From positions 1 through 64,000 of the forward strand of contig JANQLT010000023.1 of assembly GCA_028280455.1 (NCBI GenBank): a stretch of 64,000 bases of DNA. The letters run 5' to 3'. Both the position numbers and the translations under genes were made by a program. The notes beneath the pieces are model-generated. The model was not told where the DNA came from. It made no database searches and saw nothing but the letters and a program-made list of their open reading frames with translations. This DNA comes from Kiloniellales bacterium (GTDB lineage Bacteria > Pseudomonadota > Alphaproteobacteria > Kiloniellales > JAKSDN01). Of this stretch, positions 62,501 to 64,000 are shown piece after piece (position 1 is the first letter of the stretch; each line of letters opens with the position of its first letter).

Positions 62501-64000
62501 ATGTCACCCAACGTTCCGACCCTCGAAGCCGGGCCGTCGCAGCGCCGGTCGCGCCGCCGCCTGGCCGGCGCCGCCCTCGCCGTCGGCCTGGCCACGTCGC
62601 TCGCCCTGCCCGCCTGGGCCCGGCCCGCGCCCGACAGCTTCGCCGACCTGGCGGCCGCGGTCTCGCCGGTCGTCGTCAACATCTCGGTCGAGATCGAGCG
62701 GCCCGCCGTCGCCGGCGGCGGCGACCCGCGCGACCCCTTCCGCCAGTTCGGGCCGGACTCGCCCTTCCGCGACTTCCTGGAGCGCTTCTTCGGCGATCAG
62801 ATGCCGCCGCTCGGCCCGCATCAGGGCGGGCCCGGTCTCGGCCAGCGCGCCCTCTCGGCCGGCTCCGGCTTCATCGTCGACGCCGAGGGCTACGTCGTCA
62901 CCAACAACCACGTCGTCGAGCAGGGCGGCGAGATCACCGTCATCCTGAGCGACGGCGACAGCTACGAGGCGACCCTGGTCGGCGGCGACGAGCGCAGCGA
63001 CCTGGCGCTCCTGAAGATCGAGGCCGAGCGCGCCTTGCCGACCGTCGAGTTCGGCGACTCCGACGCGGTCCGGCCCGGCGACTGGGTGCTCGCCGTCGGC
63101 AATCCCTTCGGCCTCGGCGGCACGGTGACCGCCGGCATCGTCTCGGCGCGCGGCCGCGCGCTGCCCGGCGGCGCCCTGATCGACTACATGCAGATCGACG
63201 CGCCGATCAACCGCGGCAACTCCGGCGGCCCCTCCTTCAATGCCGAGGGCGACGTGGTCGGCGTCAACACCGCGATCTTCAGCCCGAACGGCGGCAGCGT
63301 CGGCATCGGCTTCGCCATCCCCTCGAACCTCGCCGAGTCCGTCATCGCCCAGTTGCGCGAGTCCGGTTTCGTCGAGCGCGGCTGGCTCGGCGTGCAGATC
63401 CAGCAGGTGACGCCGGACATCGCCGAGGGCCTCGGCCTGGAGGCGCCGCGCGGCGCGCTGATTGCCTCGCTGGTCGAGGGCGGCCCGGCCGAGGGCGCGG
63501 GCTTCCGTAGCGGCGACGTGGTGCTCGACTGGGACGGGCAGGCGGTCGAGAAGATGCGCGACCTGCCCCGCCTGGTCGCCGCCACCAAGCCCGGCAAGAC
63601 GGTCGCCGTCGAGGTCTGGCGCGGTCGCGAACCGGAGACCCTCCGTGTGACCACCGGCTCGCTGCCCGAGCAGCGCAAGCAGGCCGCCGCACCCTCGACC
63701 GGCGCGCAACCGGGCGGTGCGACCGTTCTGCCCGGCACCGGCCTCTCGGTCGTCGCCCTCGACGAGCGGGAGCGCAGCCGACCGGACCTGGCCGAGGGCA
63801 CGGACGGCCTGCTCGTCGTCGCCGTCGAGCCGGACAGCGCGGCGGCCGCCCAGGACATCCGGCGCGGCGACGTGATCGTCAGCATCGCCCTGCAGGACCT
63901 GCGCAGCCCCGACGAGGCCTTGGGCGCGCTCGAGTCCCTGCGCCGCGACGACAAGCCGGTCGCCACCCTGATGATCGCGCGCGACGGCGACACCCGCTTC
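62501..64000 (+). CDS. DegP/MucD-type periplasmic serine protease (Do family), partial
   Basis: ATG 62501 follows GGAGG at the right distance. The first 40 residues are an Arg-rich Sec signal (RRSRRRLAGAALAVGLATSL). The trypsin-like triad is His 137 in VVTNNHVVEQ, Asp 167 in RSDLALLKIE and Ser 241 in NRGNSGGPSF. Two PDZ domains follow; the first starts near 285 with ERGWLGVQIQQVTPDIAEGL and the second near 415 with GTGLSVVALDERERSRPDLA. It degrades or refolds misfolded envelope proteins. Five hundred residues are visible and the frame runs off the window end, so only a short tail is missing. Confidence 0.92.
   Translation, partial: MSPNVPTLEAGPSQRRSRRRLAGAALAVGLATSLALPAWARPAPDSFADLAAAVSPVVVNISVEIERPAVAGGGDPRDPFRQFGPDSPFRDFLERFFGDQMPPLGPHQGGPGLGQRALSAGSGFIVDAEGYVVTNNHVVEQGGEITVILSDGDSYEATLVGGDERSDLALLKIEAERALPTVEFGDSDAVRPGDWVLAVGNPFGLGGTVTAGIVSARGRALPGGALIDYMQIDAPINRGNSGGPSFNAEGDVVGVNTAIFSPNGGSVGIGFAIPSNLAESVIAQLRESGFVERGWLGVQIQQVTPDIAEGLGLEAPRGALIASLVEGGPAEGAGFRSGDVVLDWDGQAVEKMRDLPRLVAATKPGKTVAVEVWRGREPETLRVTTGSLPEQRKQAAAPSTGAQPGGATVLPGTGLSVVALDERERSRPDLAEGTDGLLVVAVEPDSAAAAQDIRRGDVIVSIALQDLRSPDEALGALESLRRDDKPVATLMIARDGDTRF

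Overview
The window is very GC-rich, densely coded alphaproteobacterial chromosome. The gene content points to the Rhodospirillales/Kiloniellales area: Tat-exported solute-binding proteins, two ectoine-degradation genes, a class II ribonucleotide-reductase relative, and phage genes related to the Rhodobacter gene transfer agent (GTA). The genus cannot be fixed from sequence alone, but ectoine use suggests a saline or marine habitat. No rRNA, tRNA or CRISPR array was seen.

Left chromosomal part (1-29.5 kb). It opens with a flavin disulfide oxidoreductase cut by the window edge, a small exported cupredoxin-like protein and an OmpR/EnvZ-type two-component pair. Next come a RelE/HigB-type toxin-antitoxin operon with its operators, an EamA exporter divergent from a LysR regulator, and a patch of less GC-rich accessory genes (7.0-9.7 kb). 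Two short gene remnants in that patch resemble the neighbouring LysR and HD-GYP genes. Then follow a membrane HD-GYP protein that has lost catalytic residues, a phytoene-desaturase-type flavoprotein, a DUF433/PIN-like toxin-antitoxin pair, a MarR regulator with two palindromic operators, a glutathione-transferase-like protein, a CocE-type hydrolase and 3-hydroxybutyrate dehydrogenase. The operon doeA-doeB-FAD oxidoreductase handles ectoine breakdown. A full-length NrdJ relative without its catalytic motifs is divergent from an XRE regulator. The part ends with a second small XRE protein and a Tat-exported peptide-type substrate-binding protein.

Phage-derived part (29.6-52.8 kb). A leftward late operon encodes terminase, HK97 portal, U35 protease, capsid, tail, tail tip, fibre and lysis genes. 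It ends at a strong rho-independent terminator near 29.6 kb. At its right end are a short GcrA-like protein, a DUF6456-like protein and a divergent XRE/S24 repressor. No integrase, excisionase or replication gene is visible. Several proteins belong to GTA-related families, but the major tail protein, chaperones and tape measure lie before the head-tail connector genes instead of after them. Cargo genes (FkbM methyltransferase, DUF115-like protein, GtrA) are embedded, and intergenic inverted repeats flank the tail-tip gene and GtrA.

Right chromosomal part (52.8-64 kb). This holds a zinc alcohol dehydrogenase, a Sel1-repeat protein with a small lipoprotein, a TPR-methyltransferase fusion and AcuI-type acryloyl-CoA reductase. 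It continues with an SCP-x-type thiolase, a stand-alone ParB-like domain, a periplasmic rhodanese paired with a YeeE/TsuA-type thiosulfate transporter, and a DegP/MucD protease cut by the window end.
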